Shown here: positions 54,591 through 62,998 of the stretch, piece after piece
How the letters are laid out: each line of letters starts with the position of its first letter
How positions within the stretch are numbered: position 1 is the stretch's first letter
From: Bosea sp. 124
GTDB lineage: Bacteria > Pseudomonadota > Alphaproteobacteria > Rhizobiales > Beijerinckiaceae
Reading direction: 5' to 3'
Assembly (NCBI RefSeq): GCF_003046175.1
Contig: NZ_PZZM01000001.1
Coordinates: forward strand, 3,303,001-3,367,000
DNA: 64,000 nucleotides
Made by a program: the position numbers and the translations under genes
The notes under the pieces: model-generated
The model's input: only the letters and a program-made list of their open reading frames with translations
What the model was told of the DNA's origin: nothing
The model's database searches: none

Positions 54591-56635
54591 GACGCCCGCT
54601 CCCTGCTCAGGATGAGGTTGCCATAGCCGTCGACCGTGCCGCTGAAGCCGGGCGGCGCCCAGGTCGTCGTGTCGTCCTGGATGATAACGGCGGGGCCGAT
54701 GAAGCGGCTGCCGGGCTTGAGGTCGCGACGTCGGAACAAGGCGGCCGCGATCTCGCTGCCGCGATGGGCGACCGTCACGGTGGTGTCTGGCGTGACGTCG
54801 ATGGCTGCGACCTCGTGCTCGGGGAAGGAGGGCTTGGGCGTCCTGCCGGCGATGACGACGCGCAAGGCGACGAGCTGCACGTCCGCCTTGTCGTCGGCAT
54901 GGCCGTAGATCTCGGCATGGCGGGCGTGGAAGGCGTCGATGATTGCCTTGTCGTCTCGGCCGCTGATCCAGCCTTCCGCGATCGGCGTCTCGATCTCGTA
55001 GGACTGGCCGCGATAGCGCATGTCTCCCGAGATCGTCAGCGTCGCCTCGCCGTCATGGCCCTGGCTGCCATGGAGCCAGTCGCGCGCCTCGGTGACGAGC
55101 CCCGCCAGCGCCTGCCCGATGGCCGGCATCGTCGCGGGAGCGACGTCGAGGAAGGTGACGCGAACGAAGTCGGAGCGCAAATCCGCCAGCAGGCCGCCCA
55201 GCGCGGCGAGGACACCGGGCGTCTCCGGTACGATGACGGTCTCCATGCCCATGGCCTCGGCGAGCAGACAGCCCATCATCGGCCCGGCGCCGCCGAAAGC
55301 GAGCAGGGCATAGCCGCTTGGCTCCTCACCGACCTGCGAGAACAGCCGGCTGACCTCGCGATACATATTGGCGACTGCGAGCTCGATCACGGCTTCGGCG
55401 GTGGCGGCGGGGCTGCGGGCGAGGCCCTTCGCCAAGGGCCCGATCACGGCAAGCGCCTTCGCGCGATCGACATTAACGGCGCCATAGCCGAGTTCGGCAG
55501 CGCCGAGTACGCCCTTGACCGCGAAGGCATCGGTGATCGTCGCGCGCTCGCCGCCACGCCCGTAGCAGGCGGGGCCAGGCGTCGAGCCGGCGCTTTCCGG
55601 GCCGACGCGCAGGACGCCCAGCGAGTCGACGCTGGCGACGGAGCCGCCGCCGGCGCCGATCGAGGAGACCGAGACGGTCGGCAGATAGATCGGATAGCGG
55701 CCGACCAGTTCGCCGGAGCGGAAATCGGGCATGCCGTCGCGGAGCAGGGCGACATCGGCACTGGTGCCGCCGACGTCGAGGCTCATCACGCGGGGGAAGC
55801 CGGCGCGCTGCGCGACGAAGCCGGCCCCGATCACGCCTGCCGCCGTGCCCGAGAGCAGCATCTCGATGCTGCGCTCCTTGCCGGCGGACGCGGTCATGAC
55901 GCCGCCGTTCGACTTGGTGATCATCGGAGCGGCGGGAACGCCGCGCTCGCGCAAGGCCGCTTCCAGCCGGCCGATATAATGCGAGACGCGCGGCTGCACC
56001 GAGCCATGGATGCAGGCGGTGATGGTGCGCTCGTATTCGCGCACGATCGGCCAGACATCGGCCGAACAGAACACAGGCAGCTCGGGCCGCAGACGGTTCA
56101 GGGTTTCCTTGACCAGCCGCTCATGCGCCGGATTGGTGTAGCTGTGCAGGAAGGCGAGCACGATGCCCTCCGCACCGGCCGCTTCGGCCTGCACCAGCGC
56201 CGCGGCGATCGCATCCTCGCCAGGTACGGTCTCGGGCTTGCCATCGGCATTCATGCGCTCGCGCAGCGGGATCACCCGGTCGCGCGGCACCAATGGCGGC
56301 GGACGGCGCGAGAACAGGTCGTAAGGGTCCGGAATCTTCAGCCGGGCGAGTTCGAGGACATCGCGGAAGCCTTCTGTGACGAAGAGGCAGAGCCGCGCGC
56401 CCGTGCCCTGGATGATGCTGTTCACTCCCACGGTCGAGCCATGGGTGAAATAGCTGACATCGGACGGGGCGATGCCGAAGCGGCGCTCGATCTCGTCGAG
56501 ACCGAGCAGCACTTCGGCGCCGGGCGCATCCGGCCGCGACAGCACCTTCAGCGTGTGCAGCGCGAAGGACGCCTCGTCGAAGACACAGAAATCGGTGAAG
56601 GTGCCGCCGATATCGACGCCGATGCGGTAACCCAC
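54587..56635 (-). CDS. Hydantoinase A / oxoprolinase family protein
   Basis: This 682-residue protein has the ASKHA-type ATPase fold of HyuA: GVDIGGTFTDF at the N-terminus, FTHGSTVGVNSIIQ near 63, SLDVGGTSADVALL near 280, SIGAGGGSVASVD near 315 and PGPACYGRGG near 345. It carries the ATP-binding function of the HyuAB complex. It lies 3 bases after the deacetylase-fold gene and overlaps HyuB by 4. Confidence 0.94.
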   Translation of the reverse strand: MGYRIGVDIGGTFTDFCVFDEASFALHTLKVLSRPDAPGAEVLLGLDEIERRFGIAPSDVSYFTHGSTVGVNSIIQGTGARLCLFVTEGFRDVLELARLKIPDPYDLFSRRPPPLVPRDRVIPLRERMNADGKPETVPGEDAIAAALVQAEAAGAEGIVLAFLHSYTNPAHERLVKETLNRLRPELPVFCSADVWPIVREYERTITACIHGSVQPRVSHYIGRLEAALRERGVPAAPMITKSNGGVMTASAGKERSIEMLLSGTAAGVIGAGFVAQRAGFPRVMSLDVGGTSADVALLRDGMPDFRSGELVGRYPIYLPTVSVSSIGAGGGSVASVDSLGVLRVGPESAGSTPGPACYGRGGERATITDAFAVKGVLGAAELGYGAVNVDRAKALAVIGPLAKGLARSPAATAEAVIELAVANMYREVSRLFSQVGEEPSGYALLAFGGAGPMMGCLLAEAMGMETVIVPETPGVLAALGGLLADLRSDFVRVTFLDVAPATMPAIGQALAGLVTEARDWLHGSQGHDGEATLTISGDMRYRGQSYEIETPIAEGWISGRDDKAIIDAFHARHAEIYGHADDKADVQLVALRVVIAGRTPKPSFPEHEVAAIDVTPDTTVTVAHRGSEIAAALFRRRDLKPGSRFIGPAVIIQDDTTTWAPPGFSGTVDGYGNLILSRERAS

Positions 56636-56638
56636 GGC

Positions 56639-57622
56639 TCAGCTCCGTTCCGTCGGGGTGGCGAGATCAGGGAAAGCCTGCGCCGTCATGCTCGCCGTTT
56701 GCAGGCCTGCTTCATCGGCGCAATACCGCGCGATCTCGGCATGGGTCGCAAACCAGACCGAGCCCTTGGCCTTGGCCGCGCGGATGACCTCATCGAGGAT
56801 CCAGATGCGCGAGCGATGGCCGATCTGGTGCGGGTGCATGGTGAGCTGGAACAGCCCGCCTTCCTGCGCCGCGAGATCGAGTTCGCGCAGAAAGATGTCG
56901 AGCACCATTTGCGGGCCGCCATGGGGCCGCAGCGAGGCGAAGCGATCCATGGCGAAATAGACCGCGTCGTCGCGGATCCATTCGACCGGGATCTCGACGA
57001 TGCCAGAGGGCTGGCCGCCATCGAGCAGTTCATAGGGTTCGTCATCGGCCATCAGCGAGGAATCGTAGAGCAGCCCGATCTCGCGAATGATCTTCAGCGT
57101 CCAGGGGCTGAAATCCCAGGAGGCGGTGCGCATCCCGACCGGCCGCGTGCCGGCGAGCCGGGTCAGCACGTCGCTGGCGCGCAATGTCAGATCGCGCTCG
57201 GTGTCGTGGTCGAGCCCGGAGTTCAGCTCGTGAATCCAGCTATGGATGCCGATCTCGTGGCCGGCGGCGGCGACGGTTTCGATCTCGCGCTCGTTGAGCA
57301 TCGCGGCGACGGCCGGCATGAAGAAGCTCGCGGGTACACCATGGCGCTGGAGCATCGCGAGGATGCGCGGCATGCCGGCGCGGGCGCCGTACTGGCCCTG
57401 GCTCAGCTTGGAATAGGAGCGGCCGCCATTGCGCAGCTCGATCGTTTCGTGATCGCTGTCGAAGGAGAGGGCGACGGCGAAGGTTGCCCCTTCCTTCCAG
57501 CGCGCCGGCTTCAGCGAACGCCCGGCGCGGACATGCTCGACTGCCCCGCGCCAGACATCTTCGGGCCAGGTCCAGGGATCGGTCTTTGGCGGGACAGGAC
57601 TGGGGGGCACGGGGGAGGTCAT
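56639..57622 (-). CDS. Polysaccharide-deacetylase-fold amidohydrolase (PuuE-like)
   Basis: This 327-residue protein has the carbohydrate-esterase-4 fold but no signal peptide, so it is cytosolic. The metal-site motifs are ALSFDSDHE near residue 53, EIGIHSWIHE near 125 (HxxxH metal pair) and GMRTASWDFS near 162. Cytosolic members such as PuuE act on cyclic ureides or other C-N bonds rather than on polysaccharide. Its place before the hydantoinase genes supports a cyclic-amide substrate. Confidence 0.87.
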   Translation of the reverse strand: MTSPVPPSPVPPKTDPWTWPEDVWRGAVEHVRAGRSLKPARWKEGATFAVALSFDSDHETIELRNGGRSYSKLSQGQYGARAGMPRILAMLQRHGVPASFFMPAVAAMLNEREIETVAAAGHEIGIHSWIHELNSGLDHDTERDLTLRASDVLTRLAGTRPVGMRTASWDFSPWTLKIIREIGLLYDSSLMADDEPYELLDGGQPSGIVEIPVEWIRDDAVYFAMDRFASLRPHGGPQMVLDIFLRELDLAAQEGGLFQLTMHPHQIGHRSRIWILDEVIRAAKAKGSVWFATHAEIARYCADEAGLQTASMTAQAFPDLATPTERS

Positions 57623-57632
57623 GCTGTGGCGC

Positions 57633-58394
57633 TCAGCAATGGTACTGGAAGCCGTCGACGACGAGCGCCTGACCGGTCATGAAGCAGGGCTCGGAGGCCG
57701 CAAGGAACAGCACGAGCTGGGCGACGTCCTCCGGCTTGCCCATGCGCTGCAGGGCGATGCCAGCCTGGGCGAGCGCGGCGCCCCGTTCGCGCGTCAGTGT
57801 GTTGCCGAGTTCGGTTTCGATCACGCCCGGGCACAGCGCATTGACCAGGATCTTTGGGCCAAGCTCCTTGGCGAGCGCCTTGGTCATGCCGATAATGCCG
57901 GCCTTGGCCGCCGCGTAGGCGAAGCGGCTGACGGCGGCGGTGACGCCGCCCGTATGGGCGTTGAGCGAGGACATCGAGACGATGCGGCCGTGCCCTTGCG
58001 CCTGCATCACCGGCGCCACCGCGCGGATGTAGTTGAAGCAGCTCTTCAGGTTGATCGCGATGGTGCGGTCGAACTCGTCTTCGGTGATTTCGAGGATGCC
58101 CTTGGGCATCGAGCGGCCGGCATTGTTGACGAGCACGTCGATGCGGCCAAATCCAGCCATGACCGCTTCTGCGACGATCTGTGCGTGAGCAAAGGAGGAG
58201 ACGTCAGCCTCGAAGATCAGGGCCTTGCGGCCGATCTCGCGGATCTCGTCGGCGGTGCGCTCAAGTTCCGGCACCAGCAGGTCGACCAGCGCGATGTCGA
58301 AGCCGGCTCCAGCCAGCGCCTTGGCGCAGGCCCGGCCGATGCCTCTGGCGCCGCCGGTCACGATCGCCACGGAAGGGGTTCGTGCTGCCGTCAT
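57633..58394 (-). CDS. Short-chain dehydrogenase/reductase, first gene of the operon
   Basis: A 253-residue SDR. TGGARGIGRACAKAL lies near residue 14, NNAGRSMPKG near 92, Ser-Tyr-Lys in SMSSLNAH and YAAAKAGI, and it ends in GQALVVDGFQYHC. The pattern suggests an NAD-dependent alcohol dehydrogenase. It is divergent from the IclR gene, sharing a 99-base control region, and is probably the first gene transcribed in the catabolic operon. Confidence 0.92.
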   Translation of the reverse strand: MTAARTPSVAIVTGGARGIGRACAKALAGAGFDIALVDLLVPELERTADEIREIGRKALIFEADVSSFAHAQIVAEAVMAGFGRIDVLVNNAGRSMPKGILEITEDEFDRTIAINLKSCFNYIRAVAPVMQAQGHGRIVSMSSLNAHTGGVTAAVSRFAYAAAKAGIIGMTKALAKELGPKILVNALCPGVIETELGNTLTRERGAALAQAGIALQRMGKPEDVAQLVLFLAASEPCFMTGQALVVDGFQYHC

Positions 58395-58399
58395 CTGCC

Positions 58400-58473
58400 G
58401 AATTCACTCCGCTGAGGATCTTGAATTCATCTCGATTGAAGGAGAGCGTATCGTCGGCTAATTTGTTCGACAA
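58400..58473. promoter_or_regulatory. Divergent control region between the operon and iclR-type gene
   Basis: The 99-base gap holds an 11-base dyad TTGTTCGACAA (58463-58473) and two direct copies of GAATTCA (58400-58406 and 58423-58429), 23 bases apart. One or both could bind the IclR-family regulator. The GAATTC palindrome may be chance. Confidence 0.4.
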
Positions 58474-58493
58474 GTTGGATCGGGTTCACATAT

Positions 58494-59255
58494 ATGAATA
58501 CTGAAGTGAAGTCGGCCGCCCGCATGCTCGACCTTCTGGAATACCTCGCGGGCTGCGCGGAGCCGGTGAAACTCAAGGACATCGTCGCCACCCTGGGCTT
58601 TCCCAAGAGCAGCGCGCATGCGCTCGCGCAGACCCTGGTCTCGCGCGGCTACGCCATCCAGGACACGGCCGAGCGCTATGTGCTGGTCCATGCCAGCCGC
58701 CATCGCTCGGCGACGCGGGCACATGAGGCACGGCTGCTCTCGGCCGCGCATCCGGTCATGGAGCGGCTGCGCGACGCGTCCGGCGAGACGGTCGTGCTGG
58801 CGGTGCGCAACACCCGCGGCGAGGCCAAGCGGTTGGCAAAATGCGTCAGCCGGCAGGCGATCCGCTTCGACGTCGATCTCGACGGACAGAGCGATTCCTA
58901 CTGCACAGCGACCGGCCGGCTCTTGCTGGCGCATTGGGACGAAGCGCTCGCCAATGCCTATCTGTCGCGGGTGCCGTTGTTGGCGCGCACGCCGAAGACC
59001 CCGACTAATCCCGATGTGATCCGCGCCCTGTTCGTGCGTATCCGCGACGAGGACGTCTCGATTTGCGACGAGGAGCATGTGCTCGGCTCGACAGGGCTCG
59101 CCACTCCGATCCGCGGGCGCGACGGCAGCGTGGTGGCGGCGCTCAATCTCGGCGTCGTCACGATGCGCTACCATCAGCGCAGCGACGAGGTGATCGCGAT
59201 GCTGAAGGAGGCGGGCCGGCAGATCAGCGCGCGTCTCGGCTACCGGCCGGGGTGA
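58494..59255 (+). CDS. IclR family transcriptional regulator
   Basis: This 253-residue protein has an N-terminal winged helix (AARMLDLLEYLAGCAEPVKLKDIVATLGFPKSSAHALAQTL region, residues 7-50) and a C-terminal effector-binding IclR domain (from about 75, with TATGRLLLAH, LGSTGLATPIRGRDGSVVAALNLG). Such regulators control nearby catabolic operons in response to the substrate or an intermediate. The divergent 13.5-kb operon is the obvious target. Confidence 0.94.
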   Translation: MNTEVKSAARMLDLLEYLAGCAEPVKLKDIVATLGFPKSSAHALAQTLVSRGYAIQDTAERYVLVHASRHRSATRAHEARLLSAAHPVMERLRDASGETVVLAVRNTRGEAKRLAKCVSRQAIRFDVDLDGQSDSYCTATGRLLLAHWDEALANAYLSRVPLLARTPKTPTNPDVIRALFVRIRDEDVSICDEEHVLGSTGLATPIRGRDGSVVAALNLGVVTMRYHQRSDEVIAMLKEAGRQISARLGYRPG

Positions 59256-59301
59256 GCGGCGCGGCTTGCGGGCGAACGGCGCTGCGCACCGTCCTCGCGG
59301 C

Positions 59302-60033
59302 TCAGAGCAAGGCGGGCCGGGTGAGCGATGTGCCGGCGACAGCAGGCAGCCACATCATCCCGCTCGTCCCGAAGATCGCCGCGCGCTCGTCCGCGCGGGC
59401 CCGGAAGAAGGGATATAGCGCCTCGACCCGGGGCGCGGCCTTCGCGTAGTCGAGCTGCGACAGCATCACGGGCTTGGCGAGGCCAGGATAGAGGCGCGGC
59501 GGGCTGACGACCGTGTTGCCCCAGAGGCGGCGGTAGAAGGGGTAATGCTCCGGCCGCACGGCTGCCAGCATGATGTCCGCGTTGAAATGCTCCATCGCGA
59601 GCCAGGGCAGCCGCAGCGTCAGATAGGCAAGTTCGGGCAGTTCGCGCGACCAATGCGTATCGGCGACGAAGCGCGTCGGATCGACAAGCACGCGGCCGGC
59701 CTCGATCTGCGGCAGGACGGTATCCGGGAAGACGCTGGCCGTCGGGATCGGGGGCAGGCCCGGCACGGAGATGTTGAGGCGGATCGCGCCCGCCAGCTCG
59801 CCATCGGCATAGACGCCGAAGATGAAACAGTTGGGCAACTCGTCGACCGGATCGGTGAAGCGCTCGTCGTCCTTCGGCGCGATGGCGCCCTCGCGGAGAT
59901 AAGCCTGATAGCGCAGGTGGAAAATGCGCTCGCGATCCTGCGGGCTGACGGCCAGACGATACTCGATCCGGTCGAGGGCACGCATGACGCGCTCGTTCAG
60001 AGACAGCGCTCGATGAGCAACGGCGTGGACCAT
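59302..60033 (-). CDS. FeeM-like N-acyl amino acid synthase domain protein
   Basis: This 243-residue protein has a GNAT-like fold related to acyl-homoserine-lactone synthases. Landmarks are IFHLRYQAYLREGAI near residue 38 (as in AHL synthases and FeeM), DELPNCFIFGVYADGELAGAIRLN, EAGRVLVDPTRFVAD and YLTLRLPWLAMEHFNADIMLAAVRPEHYPFYR. FeeM enzymes link long-chain acyl groups from acyl carrier protein to tyrosine or other amino acids. No partner acyl carrier protein is adjacent. The product is unknown. Confidence 0.82.
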   Translation of the reverse strand: MVHAVAHRALSLNERVMRALDRIEYRLAVSPQDRERIFHLRYQAYLREGAIAPKDDERFTDPVDELPNCFIFGVYADGELAGAIRLNISVPGLPPIPTASVFPDTVLPQIEAGRVLVDPTRFVADTHWSRELPELAYLTLRLPWLAMEHFNADIMLAAVRPEHYPFYRRLWGNTVVSPPRLYPGLAKPVMLSQLDYAKAAPRVEALYPFFRARADERAAIFGTSGMMWLPAVAGTSLTRPALL

Positions 60034-60213
60034 GATGCGACCGCGGAATGGTTAATCAAAAGTAACCATCGCCGCCGCGGCGCTGAATCGTCAAGCCGCG
60101 CTCTGCACAAGATTCAGACTGCCGCGGCGTATTCGCGGCATCTCCTGGCAGGATGCGACAGAGAGATGACCGGCGCCGGCCGAGTGTCTACGGCGCGCCC
60201 GCGAGGGCGCCGT

Positions 60214-62547
60214 TCAGGGCGCGCGCCGGCGCAGCGGCATGCGCTCGACCGTCGCCGTCAGCGAGCGCGCCGCAAAGGCGGCGATCAGGTCGCGGACAAG
60301 CGGGGTGGCCTGGGGGCGGGCGAGCAGATAGCCCTGAACCTCGTCGATCGCGCCCATCTTGGCGAGACCGTCGAGCTGTTCGACCGTTTCCACGCCCTCG
60401 GCGACCACGGTCAGGCCGAGTTCCTTGCAGAGCCGCGCGATCCCCACCAACAGCGTCTGATCCTTCTGCGTCTCGCGGCCGCCCGACACGAAAGAGCGGT
60501 CGATCTTGATCTTGTGCAGGGGGAAAGACTGCAGATAGCTCAGGCTCGAATAGCCCGTGCCGAAATCGTCCAGCGCGATGCGCACGCCGATGTCGCGCAG
60601 CTTGGTCAGTGTCGACAGCGCCTGCGCGTCGTCATGCATCAGCGCCGATTCGGTGAGTTCGATGACGAGGCGGGCCGGAGGCAGCTTCGACCTGCCGAGA
60701 GCGACGATGACATCGTTGACGATGGCGTCGCCGCGGAAATGGATCGCGGAGATGTTGACCGCGACGGAGACGCTGTCGGGCCAGAGCATGGCCTCGCGGC
60801 AGGCCTTGTCGAGCACCGCGCGGCCGATCTGCGTGATCAGGCCGACCTCCTCGGCGATGCCGATGAAATCGCCGGGCGGGACGATGCCCTTCTCGGGATG
60901 GCGCCAGCGCAACAGGGCCTCGCAGCTCGTGATCCTGCCCGACCCGATGGCGACGATCGGCTGGTAGAACATCTCGAATTGGTCGTTCGCCAGCGCCTCG
61001 CGAAGATCGAGTTCGACGATGCGGCGCGCCCGCGCGGCCTCGATCATGCTGCTGTCGTAAAAGCGCGCGCAGCCGCGGCCGGAGGACTTGGCGGCGTAGA
61101 GCGCGAGATCGGCATTGCGGATGACGATGTCGGGGTCGCGGCCATCATCGGGGCTGATTGCGATACCGATGCTGGCGCCGCTGACGATGGCGTTGCCGTC
61201 GACCTCGTAGGGCTGGGCCAGGCTGGCGCTGACACGGCCGGTGATCTGTTCCAGCTGCTTGCGGTCGGTGAGGTCCGGGATGACCACCACGAACTCGTCG
61301 CCGCCCAGGCGTGCGATGAGGGAGGCCGCCCCCAGCAGCGTGTTGAGGCGGCGCGCGACCTCGACCAGCAAGGTATCGCCATAGGGGTGGCCGAGCGTAT
61401 CGTTGACCTTCTTGAAGTGATCGAGGTCGATGAACAGGATCGCGAAGCTCTGGTTCGCCCTGGCCATCAGGGTCTGCAGATGCGTCTTCAGCAGGCTGCG
61501 GTTCGGGAGGCCGGTGAGGGGATCGTAATGCGCGAGCTGGCGGATCGTGTCCTCCTGCAGGCGCTGTTCGGTGATGTCCTCGATCACGACCACGGTGCCG
61601 GTGGTTCCGGACGTCCGGAACGTGAGTTCGAGAATCCGGCCATCCGCCAGGCTCGTGGTGAGGCGAGCCTCGGTGTGATCGCGCAGGGCGAGGCGTGCGG
61701 CCAGGACGAGGCTACGCAACTGAGCGCGGCCGATCAGCCCGGCGCGCTGGCACCGGACGAGGAAGCGCCCGACGCCGCGGCCGGGCTCGGCCAGGCCGGC
61801 AGGCAGGCCGACGATCGCGGGCAGGCGGCGGTTGACCAGAGAGAGCCTGCCGCCGGCGCCGAACATGCACAGGCCATGCGCCATATTGTCGAGGGCAGCC
61901 TCGAGACGGGCCGCGAGCAGGCGTTCGCGCTTGGCCGAGACGACGGCCGTGGTCAGCGTCGCACGCAGCTTGTCGGCAATCGACTTGAAGCTCAACAGGA
62001 ACGGCGCGAGCACGCAGGCCACGACCGCGTAATGGGCGTTGCCCGCGAGGACCAGCCCGGCGAGCAGCGGCACGCCGGCGCAGGTCAACTGAGTCGCGAC
62101 CAGCATGCGGCTGCCATAGTTGCGGCCCGCCACGCCGATCATGTTCGCGAGCGTCATCGAAAAGGCGAGGAGCTGGACCGGCGCGCCCGCCTGCAGGGCG
62201 AAGGTCAGGAACGACCACAGCCCCAGCACGAAGACATAAGCAGATGAGAAGATGGTGTAGCGTTGTTCCCAGCGGGCGGCCTCGCCGGGGTCGCGCATCT
62301 GTTGCCCGGCCGCCTTGAACTGCGCCACATCCGCGGCGCGGGTCAGCGCCAGGCCCAGCAGGATCGCAGCGCAGACATAGAAGGCGAGATGGCCCGTCAT
62401 GCCGGCGCTGAGGAACGCCGCGAGGACCGTTCCGCTGGACCCGATGAGCAGGGTCCGGGGGTCGGCATAAAGCGAACGCACCAGCGAAATATAGACCTCG
62501 TCGCGCAATCCCTGATCGATCACACGAGGGGAGGTGTTGGGGGGCAT
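60214..62547 (-). CDS. Membrane GGDEF-EAL protein (cyclic di-GMP turnover)
   Basis: This 777-residue protein has an N-terminal membrane region with about six hydrophobic helices (residues 30-185), a PAS-like domain (about 210-320), a GGDEF domain with intact GGDEF at 415-419 and an EAL domain with E543 in CEALLRW, DDFGTGYSSL and EGVET. Both catalytic signatures look active, so it may make and cleave cyclic di-GMP. Start 62547 (MPPNTSPRV) is preferred to an upstream ATG at 62616. Confidence 0.94.
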   Translation of the reverse strand: MPPNTSPRVIDQGLRDEVYISLVRSLYADPRTLLIGSSGTVLAAFLSAGMTGHLAFYVCAAILLGLALTRAADVAQFKAAGQQMRDPGEAARWEQRYTIFSSAYVFVLGLWSFLTFALQAGAPVQLLAFSMTLANMIGVAGRNYGSRMLVATQLTCAGVPLLAGLVLAGNAHYAVVACVLAPFLLSFKSIADKLRATLTTAVVSAKRERLLAARLEAALDNMAHGLCMFGAGGRLSLVNRRLPAIVGLPAGLAEPGRGVGRFLVRCQRAGLIGRAQLRSLVLAARLALRDHTEARLTTSLADGRILELTFRTSGTTGTVVVIEDITEQRLQEDTIRQLAHYDPLTGLPNRSLLKTHLQTLMARANQSFAILFIDLDHFKKVNDTLGHPYGDTLLVEVARRLNTLLGAASLIARLGGDEFVVVIPDLTDRKQLEQITGRVSASLAQPYEVDGNAIVSGASIGIAISPDDGRDPDIVIRNADLALYAAKSSGRGCARFYDSSMIEAARARRIVELDLREALANDQFEMFYQPIVAIGSGRITSCEALLRWRHPEKGIVPPGDFIGIAEEVGLITQIGRAVLDKACREAMLWPDSVSVAVNISAIHFRGDAIVNDVIVALGRSKLPPARLVIELTESALMHDDAQALSTLTKLRDIGVRIALDDFGTGYSSLSYLQSFPLHKIKIDRSFVSGGRETQKDQTLLVGIARLCKELGLTVVAEGVETVEQLDGLAKMGAIDEVQGYLLARPQATPLVRDLIAAFAARSLTATVERMPLRRRAP

Positions 62548-62998
62548 CGGCAATCCCTGCGGGCCAAGTCCCCGGCAAGATGACGGCTTACCGTTAAGAT
62601 GTTGTTGTAGGCCCATCGACAGGAATTCGCCGCCGATGATTGCGTTGCGGCGTTTGATGCGAGTGAATTAACACGCCGGTCAGGGTCGCCATGCCAGTGT
62701 TCGTGCAGAGCTGCATGGCCTCATGGCCGGAGACGACTGATGACTCTTTCGACGGGCCTTGTCGGTGCTGCGATCGACAGGGCTGCCGGCCTGCCCTGTG
62801 CATCCTGCCTGTTCGATCTCGGCGAGGCCTCGGGCATGGCCGGCGCCGGGGCATGCCCGTTGAAAGCCGTGCTGCTGCGTCGTCATGCCGAACCTCGACA
62901 GGTCGGGGCGCCTGTCCGTGACGCCTCTTGCGATGCTTTCATGCCCGGCTACGCGGAGGCCGGGCTCGAACAGGCATTCGTGGGCGGCGGAACCGATG
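62548..62998. other. Intergenic stretch without a supported gene
   Basis: About 450 bases between two minus-strand genes. A plus-strand frame at 62740-63018 gives 92 residues but overlaps the peptidase end and has no recognisable feature. A GCCCGG...CCGGGC hairpin occurs near 62944-62970. Promoter elements of the GGDEF-EAL gene should be at its left end; none is clear. Confidence 0.5.

Noticed and set aside
54569-57682. 1037-codon plus-strand open frame opposite the hydantoinase and deacetylase genes
   Set aside because: It is a shadow of three well-supported genes; the composition is Gly/Ala/Arg/Asp-rich with no domain.
59545-62247. 900-codon plus-strand open frame opposite the FeeM-like and GGDEF-EAL genes
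   Set aside because: It spans two opposite-strand genes and the gap between them, with no motif of its own.
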